DNA of 64,000 nucleotides from contig JAKZAP010000007.1 in assembly GCA_023053575.1 (NCBI GenBank), positions 11,173,008 through 11,237,007 on the forward strand, read 5' to 3'. The position numbers and the translations under genes are program-made. The notes beneath the pieces are model-generated. The model saw only the letters and a list, made by a program, of their open reading frames with translations, searched no databases and was not told the DNA's origin. Positions 1-10,514 of the stretch are shown in pieces. This stretch comes from Branchinecta lynchi (lineage: Eukaryota > Arthropoda > Branchiopoda > Anostraca > Branchinectidae). Numbering within the stretch: the first letter of the stretch is position 1; each line of letters begins with the position of its first letter.

Positions 1-504
1 AAAGTAGAAGTAGAGTAGATGGGTAAAAGCTACAATAAATATCGCTAGGTCCGCTCAGTTTTATTGGGTATTCATAGTCGTTGCATGGTACCAAAGACAG
101 AGGTTCTATCCGATTATTTGTTCTTGGTGATTCGGACGTGTCACGCACGTATCAGAAGACTGGCGGCACAACCTGCTGAAGTAAAGTAGGCTCGGCATGG
201 CTGACGTATCCGTTTGTCAGTATCAACTATGACAGATTTTTAGCTTGATGAATCCTGGCTTCCCAGCTTCCTGAATCCCCCTAAATATCGCTAGGTCCGC
301 TCAGTTTTATTGGGTATTCATAGTCGTTGCATGGTACCAAAGACAGAGGTTCTATCCGATTATTTGTTCTTGGTGATTCGGACGTGTCACGCACGTATCA
401 GAAGACTGGCGGCACAACCCGCTGAAGTAAAGTAGGCTCGGCATGGCTGACGTATCCGTTTGTCAGTATCAACTATGACAGATTTTTAGCTTGATGAATC
501 CTGG
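1..504. repeat. 222-bp direct tandem duplication
   Basis: The segment 37-258 recurs at 283-504, separated by a 24-bp spacer. By eye I see one difference (CCTGCTG against CCCGCTG, near 177 and 423). No coding potential was seen. Such identity means a very recent duplication or an assembly duplication. It lies upstream of the first ERMP1 exon, presumably within an ERMP1 intron. Confidence 0.95.
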
Positions 505-1227
505 GGAGTATGAACAATCTTGGAAAGGGTCCTTCGTAATTCCAACGAAAATGAGACTTTAATGGTTGGAATAGGCAAAATCAGCCAATAAGCATGCTTG
601 CTGGCGCGGGTCCTTTAAGCTGAAACGCCTTGAAAATTAGGTTCTTCGTATAAATAAAAGAATAAGACGAAATAAATATATTTTTTCCTTGCCTCATGGA
701 AAGTATATCCTATTGGTCCACGCTCCCCGTGAATTCATGCAACACCGAGAAGTTTTCATGTCGTTACTTACATGATTACTCAGTAATTGTCTACCTGGCC
801 TTATCTCCTGTTATTTAATCTATTTTACTATTAGTCTAGTTTAAAATTAACCTTAAAGTGCTAAATACAAATTGTGTAGTCTATATTTCAGTCGTTATAA
901 CGAACTACGACTGAACGAACATTCGGCTTTGTTCATCTGGGTACGGTGGACCAGTGGATCCTCATATCTCTGTACATTTCCTCAGAATTTGTGAAAAATG
1001 ACACAACTTCACCATTTTTTTTTTTTTACAAAAAATTGGGATTTTTATTAGGTTAAAGTGAATTTTAGAAGATACACTCTATGTACTAGATTTTTTTTTT
1101 GTTACTAGATCTAGTAAAGTTTTAATGCCGGGGGCAACACTGGTGGAGCAGTATCCGTACTTATTTGCAGGTATCTGAGCGAACCATGTCTTTAACCCTG
1201 TAGTTTAAGATCTTTGTTTGGTTTCAG
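505..1227 (+). other. presumed ERMP1 intron sequence
   Basis: No coding exon, RNA gene or clear repeat was seen. The stretch is AT-rich with T-runs near 1014-1027 and 1091-1099. It ends with a pyrimidine-rich tract and the acceptor TTTGGTTTCAG at 1217-1227. Confidence 0.5.
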
Positions 1228-1552
1228 CACGTTGAGAAAATTGAATGGGATCGAAACGGCCGGATTCTCCACCGAGATGCTGGATTCTGGTTCCCCCAAC
1301 TTGACATTCACGGCCCGAAAAGTCTCATCCCTTACGTGCCGGAACTGTCAAAGTTGCACATGATCGACGAAAGTAGGTGCCAGGAAGAGGCCTACTGCGG
1401 GGTTCCGTACTACTTTCCTTCGCTGAGGAAGCTACGAAAATCGTACTGGCTGCCCGCTCCGGCCCCTTTGGTCTACATCCCGAGCAGGCTTGTCTTGGAG
1501 TCGAATAGGCACACGAAGGTTGATATTCGGAGACTTTCTTTCACAGTAACAG
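1228..1552 (+). CDS. ERMP1: ERMP1 (endoplasmic reticulum metallopeptidase 1) internal exon
   Basis: This exon encodes part of the C-terminal lumenal region of ERMP1, a multi-pass M28-family zinc metallopeptidase of the ER. Reading from the acceptor at 1227 in phase 0 gives HVEKIEWDRNGRILHRDAG and continues open to 1552, where the donor AG|GTAAAC follows. Diagnostic family features are YCGVPYYFP, then a basic stretch and YWLPAPAP, and the exit sequence LSFTVTG. In vertebrate ERMP1 this region has YCGLPYY...WWLP and a FEVTGP... junction, which is family knowledge. The last codon is split 1/2 and completes in frame with the exon at 3018. The zinc-binding protease domain is not in this window, so it must lie upstream. 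A MITE begins about 10 bp after the donor. Confidence 0.85.
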
Positions 1553-1562
1553 GTAAACCCGC

Positions 1563-1975
1563 TTGACGCGTCAGTGCGAGGCACTGCGTATGCGTTTGTC
1601 TTGCGCTGCGTACAGGTTCCGTACCGTATCTTTCACACCTGCGCGACAAGCTTCCACGCTGGTTGTGTATTTACGTTTTACTTTCTTGGTTTCTTATGCT
1701 GAATTCTTGTTTCTTTCATCATTACTAAGTTTTTCTTCATCCCTAGTAGGTTTTTTCTAGTTTTTCTTCAGAAACTTCCATTTTTCACTGAAAAATATGA
1801 TGTGTATGCGTCGACGCAACGCAAGAATAGAACTTGGTTAATAGAATAGAACTTGGTTCTATTCTTGCGTTTTATTTGTCTGCGTAAGCTCTGCGTTGCG
1901 TCACTGCAAGCGCGACGCAGTGGTTGCGTAGCTCAGTGTGATGGCCTCAACGCGTCAGTGTGAAAGCGGCTTAAG
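1563..1975 (+). mobile_element. MITE F copy 1, Harbinger-like, in ERMP1 intron
   Basis: About 410 bp, non-coding, rich in CGCAACGCA and TGCGTTGCG strings. The right end reads GTGTGAAAGCGGCTTAAG, the reverse complement of the left end of copy 2. The left end lacks about 8 bp of the terminal repeat (TTCACAT) that copy 2 keeps. It starts within roughly 10 bp of the ERMP1 splice donor. It also contains a short internal duplication around 1830-1860 (AATAGAACTTGGTT). Confidence 0.8.
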
Positions 1976-2256
1976 TCCAGATGTCGTCTAATTCCTCGCC
2001 TGTGGGCCCATCGCCAGGGAGAGTTGAACAGCTTGTGTCCTGGCCCAAATTCGATTAGCCTAGTACAAACGGAAGTGAGTGATACCTTGGAATCGTGACT
2101 ATCTCTTTCTTCTGTCAATGATTGCTTTTGAACACTTTCCGAGAACAGCGACGCTCAAAACCGCACAAGACAGTGCCACGAAATTACAAATACCACTACG
2201 GTCGAAACAGCGTACGTCTTACTATGACAGGTTAGGTTAGGAGCAAGTTGTTAAGC

Positions 2257-2658
2257 CGCCTTCACACTGACGCGTTAGGGCTTTCACAGTGAGCCAAGCA
2301 ACCTCTGCGTCGCGCTTGCCGTGACGCAACGCAGAACTTACTCAGACAAATAAAACGCAACGCAAGAATAGAACCAAGTTCTATTCTTGCGTTGCGTCGA
2401 AGCATGCGCATCAGATTTTTCAGTGAAAAATGGAAGATTCTGAAGACAAACTGGAGAAAACCTACTAACGATGAAGGAAAGCTTACGAGCTTACGAGAAT
2501 TCAGCACAAGAAACCGAAAAAGGAAAATGTAAATACACATCCAGCGTGAAATCTTGTCGCGCAGGTGTGAAAGATACGCTACGCAACCTGTACGCAACGC
2601 AAAATAAACGCATACACAGCGCATCGCAACGACACGTCAATGTGAAAGCGGCCTTATT
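2257..2658 (-). mobile_element. MITE F copy 2, Harbinger-like
   Basis: About 400 bp, inverted relative to copy 1. Terminal inverted repeats are GCCGCCTTCACACTGACGCG on the left and the complement of GTCAATGTGAAAGCGGC on the right. The flanks TTA (left) and TTA (right) fit the TWA target duplication of PIF/Harbinger elements. The class call is inference from TIR and TSD because no transposase is present. Open frames on both strands here are repeat readings. Confidence 0.8.
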
Positions 2659-3017
2659 CTGTCGTTAGCCTAGAAGCGTAGTAACCTTTATAATTTAACG
2701 CTATGATACATACGACCATTTGACTCGTCGCGATTTTTGCTGTCGCTGTTTTTGCATTGTGCGGTTTTGACCGGATACCGTTTGTAAACCATGTAATCGC
2801 CAGTTCGAAGCGGTTTGTAGGACCAGCGGTTCCGGTCGTCGCGCGACAGCTAAACAGTTCACTTGCCGAAGTCACGATATTGAATACTTTTAACGCTAAG
2901 ATGGAAAATATACAATATTCGTGTCAACCGTGACACACACAAAAATGGAATTGCTTCCGGAAAATAACAAACTCCCAAACCTACGTCACATTGATACCTT
3001 AAAAATGTTGATTGCAG

Positions 3018-3196
3018 GTCCTGATCACATGGCAGCCATGATTTGGCCATCTAGCGGAGTCGAGCTTGTTTCCTGGTCTTTCAACACAACAGAAAAGCCG
3101 AAACCGGATCCGTATCCTATGCAGCGGCCGATTTATTTCGTGTATTACGCAAGTGGAGCTCATGGATCGAAGTGGGACTTCTGGATTGACGTGAAG
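3018..3196 (+). CDS. ERMP1: ERMP1 internal exon, C-terminal domain
   Basis: The acceptor ATTGCAG ends at 3017. The first two bases complete the split glycine codon from the exon ending at 1552, giving FTVTG|PDHMAAMIWPSSG. It continues VELVSWSFN, IYFVYYASG and WDFWIDVKV and ends at the donor AAG|GTCAGT (3197) in phase 0. The G-P-x-H-M and W-x-FWI-x-V spacing matches the lumenal C-terminal domain of ERMP1-type proteins (family knowledge). The exon that should encode the last 50 or so residues was not found. It may lie beyond the repeats or outside the window. No frameshift or internal stop was seen. Confidence 0.85.
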
Positions 3197-3775
3197 GTCA
3201 GTATTCGTATATTAGCTAAACTAGTGACTGGACGCAGAATTTAAGGATAGGCTAATCTATTAGCCATGTATTATAAAGCCATCGTGAGGCCGATCGTAGA
3301 GTACGGTCACTATTCAGTCAGACCTTTTCTCGATAAACACATCGATGCCGTGTTAGAGGTTTTGTAACACACAGTTATTTACACCCTAGCAAATCGTAAA
3401 AGCATATAATACTGCCCATTCATCCCATTTCTCCCCTCTCGCTGTGACTGTTTAATGTATCGCCTCGAGCATTGCGGAGAGTCGATCATAAGTCATAAAA
3501 TGCAGCATAAACATTATTCAAAAAGCGACGTTTCACAGTATTCTGCCCTTCCGTTCGTAACTTAACTTATCCACAAAGAGTCGAAGACCTTAATTTACCT
3601 TCGCAATCATATCGGTTTCAACGTTGCGATCTGATTGAATGTTACAAAATTTGTCAAGTAACTACGATAACCTACAATACGATACGATATCGACACATTT
3701 TTCAGTTTTAACTAGAACGGTCTGCACGGACACGACTTTCAGCTGAGTGGCTGGGGATTCGCTAAAGAGATTAGT

Positions 3776-4114
3776 TGCGTTTTTATCTGAATTCTCAGTT
3801 CTCGTGCAAATTACCGTTTTTGCTCTTTTCGCTTCTCCGTTCTCGCTTTTGACAAAACACTAATTTAGCCACCCCGTTAATACTTGTTTATCGGACTAAC
3901 ATCCGCCCTTTGCTGACCAATCAGGGAGGAGGACGGAGAAAAAGAATCGAGAATTGACTATCGGAGAAAACTTCTTGACTCTGTAGAATAGCGAAGCTTT
4001 ACCCTTCTCGATTTTGACAAAAACGCAAAAAAAGGAGAAGTGTCTTCGTCTTAAAGTAGAAAAACGCGAAATAGAAGAATCGCGAGGAGAACTGAGATAA
4101 AAAAAACGCAACTA
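3776..4114. mobile_element. MITE N with long imperfect TIRs, inside the LINE
   Basis: The ends are inverted: AGTTGCGTTTTTATCTGAAT on the left and, reverse-complemented, AGTTGCGTTTTTTTTATCTC on the right. Flanks ATT/ATT suggest a 3-bp target duplication. Removing it rejoins the LINE sequence ...GCTAAAGAGATT|GGTAGATG..., which restores an uninterrupted reverse-transcriptase C-terminal reading. Confidence 0.7.
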
Positions 4115-4871
4115 TTGGTAGATGTTTCTTCCAAAATAGAGTGGGGGACTGTTGGAACGACCTTCCATCTGAAGTAGTTTTGAGTGACCCTCATCAACGC
4201 TTTCAAGAATTCCGTATTATGATGAGAAGTGTTGAAGATTCAAACTTGAGGCGTGGCCTATTTTGTGCAATATGTTTATTATATCTTGGGTGTCGCCCTT
4301 CGAAACTTTGTAAAACTGCCGCCAAATACGAGGTCTAAAAAAGTGTATTGGCTTCAAGCGGAATAGTCGGAGAAAAGAGCAGAAGCTTTTACTTTTGAAC
4401 CCACAAATAATCTAATAGATTTGGTCCCATGCAGCGACTAAGGATACCCTGACAAAACTGAGCAGAGCTATAGGTAGACGAGTATATACACACGCCTACT
4501 TCCCTCTTCGCCGCTGCGCATATCAGAGGCAAAACTGTAACAGGCGACCGCTCCGCAGCGCGTCACACTTGACGTCACGATGACGACGAATCGGCTGTCA
4601 CCTTTGAAATTTCTTCTCCGGGGCTGTACTGTGGTACAGCTGTTTGTAGAGGTAACGAATTGTGATGCTCCATGTAGCTCCTAGCCTCCTCCGCTTGTTT
4701 GGATCAGGCTGGGATTCGGGGATAGGGAGATGAAGGTTCTTGCGATTATTTGTTCTTGTAAAACTCACATCGTCAGGGGATTCGCAAGTTTCTTCTGCTG
4801 ATGGTGTTCAGTTAAACAAATATCCTAGCAGATTTTCAGTTAAACGTTGAAACACTTTACAAAAAAATCTT

Positions 4872-4981
4872 GCAGTATTTGCTACTGGGATTGCTCTTGT
4901 CTCTATTGAGCTAGGATTATCTCTAATTTGGATTAATCTTGTCGCAGTAGAAATAAGATTAATCCCAGTAGCAAATACTGC
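4872..4981. mobile_element. small inverted-repeat element (MITE-like)
   Basis: A 110-bp segment has terminal inverted repeats GCAGTATTTGCTACTGGGAT and ATCCCAGTAGCAAATACTGC, a perfect 20-bp match. The centre AAGATTAATC/GATTAATCTT is also partly inverted. No coding potential; class unknown. Confidence 0.75.
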
Positions 4982-5335
4982 TCGGTCTTTTACCTCTCTG
5001 GACTTTACCCCTGCTGAAGAAAAAGGATGTAGCAGCTATTCGAATAGCAGACTTCCGCTGCTGTAAATTCCTCCTCTACTTGCCAATTTGGTATAAAAAT
5101 CGAAAAATGATAAATAAATTTTCAGTAACTAATATAACTGTCAAACTTGACGAGCTGCATAGGAATCTGTCGATCGCCGCGTTTTCTCCGCATTACGGTC
5201 TTGTCCGTTTGTTTAAAGTATAATCTGTTCGAAGTGTAAATTTGTATCCTAATTTAAGTTGTGTTTCTTTCTTTTCTTTATTCCACTATTTATATTTTAT
5301 AGAAGTGGGTTATTAAAAATATTCATTCATTCACT

Positions 5336-6029
5336 GCATCTAAGTTTAATCCTTACTCGGAGAAACTTTTTACAGTGATGGTGACTGTAATCGGGGGATT
5401 AAAAATAATTAAAGTGCATCGGTGGCTCTGAACTGGACTGTGGAGAATAGAATATGGTTTGCTAGTCACATTTCCAATAAATAATCGTCAAATAAGGATT
5501 GGCAAAGCCGATTTCTGTACACACCCTCGTGGCAATTTTCGCAATTTTTATGCAGCAACCATCGTCTAGTTTGTTGGTGCCTAAAAAGTGAATTATGAAT
5601 GAATGCATTTATTACCCATTATATTTGGCCATGATAGGACACTGATAAGAAATTTCCATAGAACATTACACTATGATTATTTTTATACATGAATAACGAA
5701 TTCTTCAAAGCTACGAGAAAACAAATTGCTAAAACAGCTGCATCAGAACAACAAGGACTTTTAAGAATCTACCTATCAATTCGTTTTTTTTATAATCTTC
5801 GCAGCCATAATGTGGATATTGAGGGAAAATGTGGAAGAGAATCAGTTGAAATTATTAAGGGCAAAAGTAAATTAATTATAAGTTAATTCTTAAAAGCTAG
5901 GTGAAGTGAATAGTTAAATCGGTTAAAAATAGATTAATCAACGTCATCGAGGAGTAACCACAAAAAGTGAGAAATGTGGTCTCCTAGTTTTTTTTTTAAT
6001 AATACGAAGATAAGGTAAAAAACTGCTTA
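5336..6029. other. intergenic or intronic, no feature seen
   Basis: AT-rich sequence with no splice-bounded exon, RNA gene or recognised repeat. A short open frame (5689-5886) has no family resemblance and lacks supporting signals. Confidence 0.4.
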
Positions 6030-6162
6030 GGCCCAAGCTGACTGGGATACATAGATTAAAAAAATGGCCAAAAACAGGAAGTCAGCTACGATGTTTGACA
6101 GCAATGTTTCGGCCCTTCTTGGCAATGGTCCTGATGAGGCTGGCAAGGATCCTCGTCAGGCT
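6030..6162 (-). mobile_element. Penelope-like element terminal fragment
   Basis: It contains GCCCAAGCTGACTGGGA..., AGTCAGCTACGATG and TTTCGGCCCTTCTTGGCAA, then CCTCGTCAGGC. This is the terminal block shared with the copies near 8781, 30488, 33429, 37023 and 61972. On the - strand it reads CCTGACGAGG...GGGCCGAAA. Here the stretch between these motifs carries an extra short duplication (GATGAGGCTGGCAAGGATC). Confidence 0.75.
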
Positions 6163-6435
6163 TTTTTAGCAAATGGGAATTTCAGGTCTTTGAAATAAGT
6201 TTTAGTTCTTTCGTGCTTGAAGCAACTGTCGTACATGTATAACTGATTCACTTTACGACCTAATCTTCCATCCATTATCATTTACCAGGTTTCGAACGTC
6301 GTATGCCAGGATTATCTACCCTAACGACACTGCATTGATTTTCATAATTCCCGTTTGGCTCTTTTTTTTTATCTGGCTTATTGCTTACTTGTTTTTCAGA
6401 ATGACCGGTTATGGAGTTTGTTTCTTTGTGTTTTT

Positions 6436-7813
6436 ATGGCACTTGCCTTCCGCCAAGTGCCATATACCGATCACTGTTCTGTCGTCGGTCAGTCCGGTGA
6501 TCGCGAGTTAGGGTACTTCCATGTGTGCTAGGACGATGACTCTTGGCAGGCATATTAGGGACCCTACCAAACTAACTTGGAAATAGTCACTTCCCCGATC
6601 TGACCAGGGGGTTGGGGGTGGAGGGAGGGGGAATACAGAATCTTGAGGTATATGTAACTTTGGAACGCGTGATCGGATCTTAATGAAACTTGACATTTGG
6701 AAAGACCTCGTGTCGCAGGTGTTCCATTTCAAGTCCGGACAGTTTCCGATGAATGTGTGGGTCGGGCCGGAGTGGGGAACCGGAAATCTTGTGACACGCT
6801 TTGAGTGATTTTAAGCGACTGGGATGACACTTTGTAGGAAGAACAAGCATACGCCCTAGATACATCTGTGATAGAACCGGACCAGATTCGGGCACTGTGG
6901 GGGGTCCAGAGTTCCTGTGATCGTGAGTTAAGGTACTTCAAGAAGTGCTAGGACGATGAAACTTGACTTGGAACATTAATGACTTGTCAAGGTTGGCTTA
7001 GAAATAGTCAGTTCCCCGATCCGTCATCGTGGGGGGAGTGGAGGGAGGTGGAACCCTGAATCTTATGGTATATATAAATTTTGAACTTGTGATCGGATCT
7101 TAATGAAACTTGATATTTGGACAGATTTCATGTCTCAAATTGGGGGGGGGGGGTGGAGAACTGGAAATCTTGGGACACGCTTAGATTGGAACAAGCACAA
7201 GCCCTAGATAAATCAATGACACAACCGTACCGGATTCGGGCACTGTGAGGGGAGTTGGAGGGGCGGAGTCTGGAATTTCGGTGATAGAAAGTTAAGGTAC
7301 TTCCAGAGGTGGTAGGACGATGAAACTTGGCTTGAACGTTAGAGACTTGACACAATTGTCTTAGAAATTGTCACTTCCCAGATCCTACTAATTTTAACCG
7401 CAAAGTATAAAAAATACTGTAAAGTAAAATAGTCATTTCTTGATCCCCATCAGCCCATAATAATTTTTGCCTCGAGGGTTTTGCTTGCAAGTGAATTCCT
7501 TAAAGTACAAACAATGCTTTTGAGCAAAATATAGATTTCCATGATCCCGATGAGCCGATCATCATTTTTTGCCTCAAGGGTTTTGATTACAGATGGATTT
7601 CTAGTGACCTTAAAGTGCGCATCGTCACAGCCAAGTACAAAAATAAAATACTTTTACCAAATGATACATTGTAGTGAGTTCCAAGGACCCATGATCATTC
7701 TTATCTAAAGGGTTTTGCTTACAAATGATCACAACAAACCCCCGAATCGGTAAATTTCTGCTTTCATCCTCTGACCCAGCCTTGGAAGTGCCATATGAGC
7801 TTCTGCTCTTGTT
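6436..7813 (+). mobile_element. HINE-A copy 1 (Helentron-like non-autonomous element), near full length
   Basis: Starts after a T5 run with ATGGCACTTG-loop-CCAAGTGCCAT, a perfect hairpin. A short GTC-rich tract follows, then three G-run-led units of about 140 bp, each carrying a CCGGA box and GATGAAACTTGG or a close variant. The 3' third (7395-7740) is a different tandem unit with GCCTCAAGGGTTTTGCTTAC. The end is AAGTGCCATATGAGCTTCTG followed by CTCTTGTT. No protein is encoded: open frames on either strand drift between copies. The architecture (T-run, 5' palindrome, GTCY tract, tandem core, 3' stem-loop, TT target) is that reported for Helentron-associated INEs. The autonomous Rep/helicase partner is not in the window. 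Confidence 0.75.
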
Positions 7814-7864
7814 CACCAAAGCCGAGAGAGCACGCCTAACAGCCAGAACCACTCTGCACTTTTT

Positions 7865-9850
7865 ATGGCACTTGTCCTTCGGCCAAGTGCCATATAGTGA
7901 TCGCAATTTCTGTCCGTCCGTGTCGGTCCGGGTTTTGCTAGTTCGGGCACTTCCACATAAGCTAGGACGATGAAACTTGGCAGGCATATCAGAGAAACCA
8001 AATAATTAAGTTGGAAATAGTCACTTCCCCGATCTGAACATCGCGGGGGGAGTGGAGGGAGGGGGAATCAGGATTCTTGAGGTATTTATAACTCTGGAAC
8101 GCGAGATCGGATCTTAATGAAACTTGGTATTTGGAAAGACCTCGGGTCTCAGACGATCCACTTAAAATTCGGACCGTATCCATTGACTTCGAGGGGAGTC
8201 GGAGAGGGGAACCGGAAATCTTGGGAAACGCTTAGAGAGGAGGGATCAGGATGAAACTTGGTGGGAAGTGCAAACACAAGTCCTAGATACATCATTGACA
8301 TAACCGGATCGGATTCGGGCACTATGGGGGGAGTTGGGGGGGGGGGGGGTCCGTGAGTTCGGTACTTCCTGATGTACTAGGACGATGCAAGTGGGTTGGC
8401 ATATCAGGGACTTGAACAAAACGAATTGACAATAGTCTTTTCTATTATCCGATCATTGTGGGGGGATTGTAGGGAGGGGGAATCCGGAATCTTTAGGTAT
8501 TTATAACTCTAGAACGGGTGATCAGATCTTAATGAAACTTGGTATTTGGAAAGACCTCGTGTCTCAGACGATCCATATAAAATCCGGACCGGATCCGGTG
8601 ACTTCGGGGGCAGCTGGAGAGATGAACCGAAAATCTTGAGAAATGCTTAGAGTGGATGGATCAGGATGACACTTGGTGGGAAGAGCAATCACAATTCCTA
8701 CATACATCATTGACATAACCGGACCGGATTCAGGCACTATGAGGGGAGTGGGGGGGGGGGGGGTCCGGGATTCTGATTATTCGAACAATGTTTACAACGG
8801 ATACGTCAGCTATGATTCTTCATCAGCGATATTTCGGCCCTTCTTGGCAAGGAACCCTTGGACCCTTGCCAAGAAGGGCCGAAATATCGCTGATGAAGAA
8901 TCATACCTGACGTATCCGTTGTAAACATTGTTTGAATAAATGTTTCAAAGTCAGCTTGGGCTCAAAGAAGATTCTGATTATCGGTACTTCCTGATGTACT
9001 AGGACGATGCAATTGGGCTGGTATATCAGGGACTCGAACAAACTGACTTGACAATAGTCGTTTGCATGGTTCGATTATCGTGGGGGAGTGAAGGGATGGG
9101 GAATCCGGAATCTTGTGGCATTCATAACTGTCGAACGGACGATCGGATTCGAATGAAACTTGGGAAGTGGAACGAGGTGTCGTCTCAGATGGTCCGTGTC
9201 AAGCCTGGACCGGATTCGATACTTGTGGGGGGGGTGGGTGAAGGGGGACACCGGAATATTCGTGAAACGCCTAGTGCCGAGTGATCGGGATGGAATTTGG
9301 TGGGAAGAACAAGCATAAGCCGTAAATAGGTTCTTGACAGAATCATATCGGGGCTCTTTCGAAGGGGTTTCCGGGAATTCCGGTGATCGCAAGCTAGGGT
9401 ACTTCTAGATGTGCTAAGACGATGAAACTAGGCAGGCATATTAGCGACACTACTAAATAGACTTAAAGACTTGACACAATGCCCTAGGAAACTTTATGTT
9501 CCTGGATCCGGCCATTTTGGGGGGAATTAAGGGAAGGGGAGTCCCATAAATTAGTGGCTTGTGTAGTTTGCGAACGGGTGGTCCGATTCGAGTGAAACTG
9601 TATGGGTGATAAGAACTAATGAGCTTGATATGCAATACATGTCTCCGAACCACATGCGGCATTGGCTGGGGTAGCTGGAGGGGGGGGGGGACAAACTTTG
9701 GGACATGGTCAAAAACCAAACGAATGGTAGAGCTACGACTGGGATGCAAGTTGGAAAGTGCCCAGTTTACGCTGCCTAGTATTGTTATTTGGCATCCGGA
9801 CCGGATCCGGCAACGGTATATGAGGAGGATCAGGCGGAAACCGGGAATTT
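7865..9850 (+). mobile_element. HINE-A copy 2, interrupted, 3' end lost
   Basis: Begins 51 bp after copy 1 with the same T-run and hairpin (loop TCCTTCGG). Several G-run units follow, including runs of more than 12 G near 8337 and 8751. A 190-bp palindromic Penelope fragment is inserted at 8781-8970. Units continue to about 9850 but become degenerate. The AAGTGCCAT...CTTGTT terminus is absent, so the right boundary is approximate. Confidence 0.75.
8781..8970. mobile_element. palindromic (head-to-head) Penelope-like terminal repeats with 11-bp TSD
   Basis: Two Penelope terminal blocks lie in opposite orientation around the centre AACCCTTGGA (about 8850). Each arm carries CCTTGCCAAGAAGGGCCGAA, TATCGCTGATGAAGAATCAT and TGACGTATCCGTTGTAAACA. 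The right arm extends further into TTTCAAAGTCAGCTTGGGCT. The flanks ATTCTGATTAT (8770-8780 and 8971-8981) are a perfect 11-bp target duplication within HINE-A. Confidence 0.85.
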
Positions 9851-10229
9851 GCAGATATGTTCCGATTGAGCTAGAAGGACGAGAAGAGAAGATGTTAGAG
9901 ATGCCAAGTTTATGTGTCCTAGTCGTGTTCGACCACAGTGACAGATTGATAGTGAATTCAATACTTATAATGAGGATACGGCGATTGACTCGGCCAAACG
10001 CCAACCTTCAAACAACAACAAGAAGCTCAGGCGTAACGCTTCCTTAGAAGCATGCATTTGCTGATAGCTGGCATTCAGTTTCTGATAAATATGTTCCAAG
10101 TTTTGTAGAAACTGGGTGTGTTAACATCAATAAAACACCAGTACCTTGTACGAAATAAATAACTAAAAAACTTGAATGTACTGCTACTTGTGCTTTAAAA
10201 AATTATTAAACACTTATTTATTTATTTAA
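9851..10229. other. no feature seen
   Basis: Sequence between degenerate HINE-A and repeat E. It holds only AT-rich sequence and a TTATTTATTTATTTAAA tract near 10214. The long open frames at 9453-10047 on both strands mostly read through HINE-A units and are not supported as genes. Confidence 0.4.
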
Positions 10230-10514
10230 AGGACACCTCTTGCTTTTATTCTGCCTTTTATATTGTCATTAGCTCCCTTCTAAGCTTCTGAATTGTTCCG
10301 TTTTGTAACTACGACTTTTTAGCGCTTTTTAGCCGAGTTCTGTCAGTCACGCACCGCCAAATTCGCCGAAAGCTCTATGACAGTCGACTGCTATTTCAGT
10401 CATAAGGATATGAGTTGCTTCAAAGTATTGCTTCTCATTTTGAAAGGCATGGTGGATATCAGACATATCTTCTGTTGTTTACTTCTTTTGTATTGCTTGG
10501 TTTTTCCAATTTTT
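10230..10514 (-). repeat. repeat family E, copy 1
   Basis: Matches, in reverse, the copies at 26939-27515 and 43648-43860. Shared strings are CTGCCTTTTAT, AGCTCCCTT, TTAGCCGAGTT, CAGTCACGCACCGC and TTCGCCGAAAGC. It is a non-coding dispersed repeat of unknown class. HINE-A copy 3 interrupts it at 10515. Confidence 0.65.

Larger units (their letters stand above)
3262..5335 (+). pseudogene. decayed LINE: 3' end of reverse transcriptase ORF plus 3' UTR
   Basis: This is a 5'-truncated, broken non-LTR retrotransposon in ERMP1 intronic sequence. Three blocks typical of the C-terminus of LINE reverse transcriptases appear in order: YKAIVRPIVEYGHY followed by FLDKHIDAVLEVL (3270-3366); LNLPSQSYRFQRCDLIE (about 3590-3645, another frame); and FFQNRVGDCWNDLPSEVV then RFQEFR (4122-4213). 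Stops and frame changes separate them, so it is inactive. A MITE (3776-4114) splits the third block: the frame resumes immediately after it. An AT-rich 3' region follows and probably ends at ATATTCATTCATTC near 5320-5333. It fits the CR1/Jockey/RTE group. The exact clade is not resolvable from these fragments. Confidence 0.7.

Noticed and set aside
9453..10047. Long overlapping frames of 183 and 142 residues on opposite strands
   Set aside because: Most of the span is degenerate HINE-A; no recognised domain, and opposite-strand mirroring is typical of chance frames.
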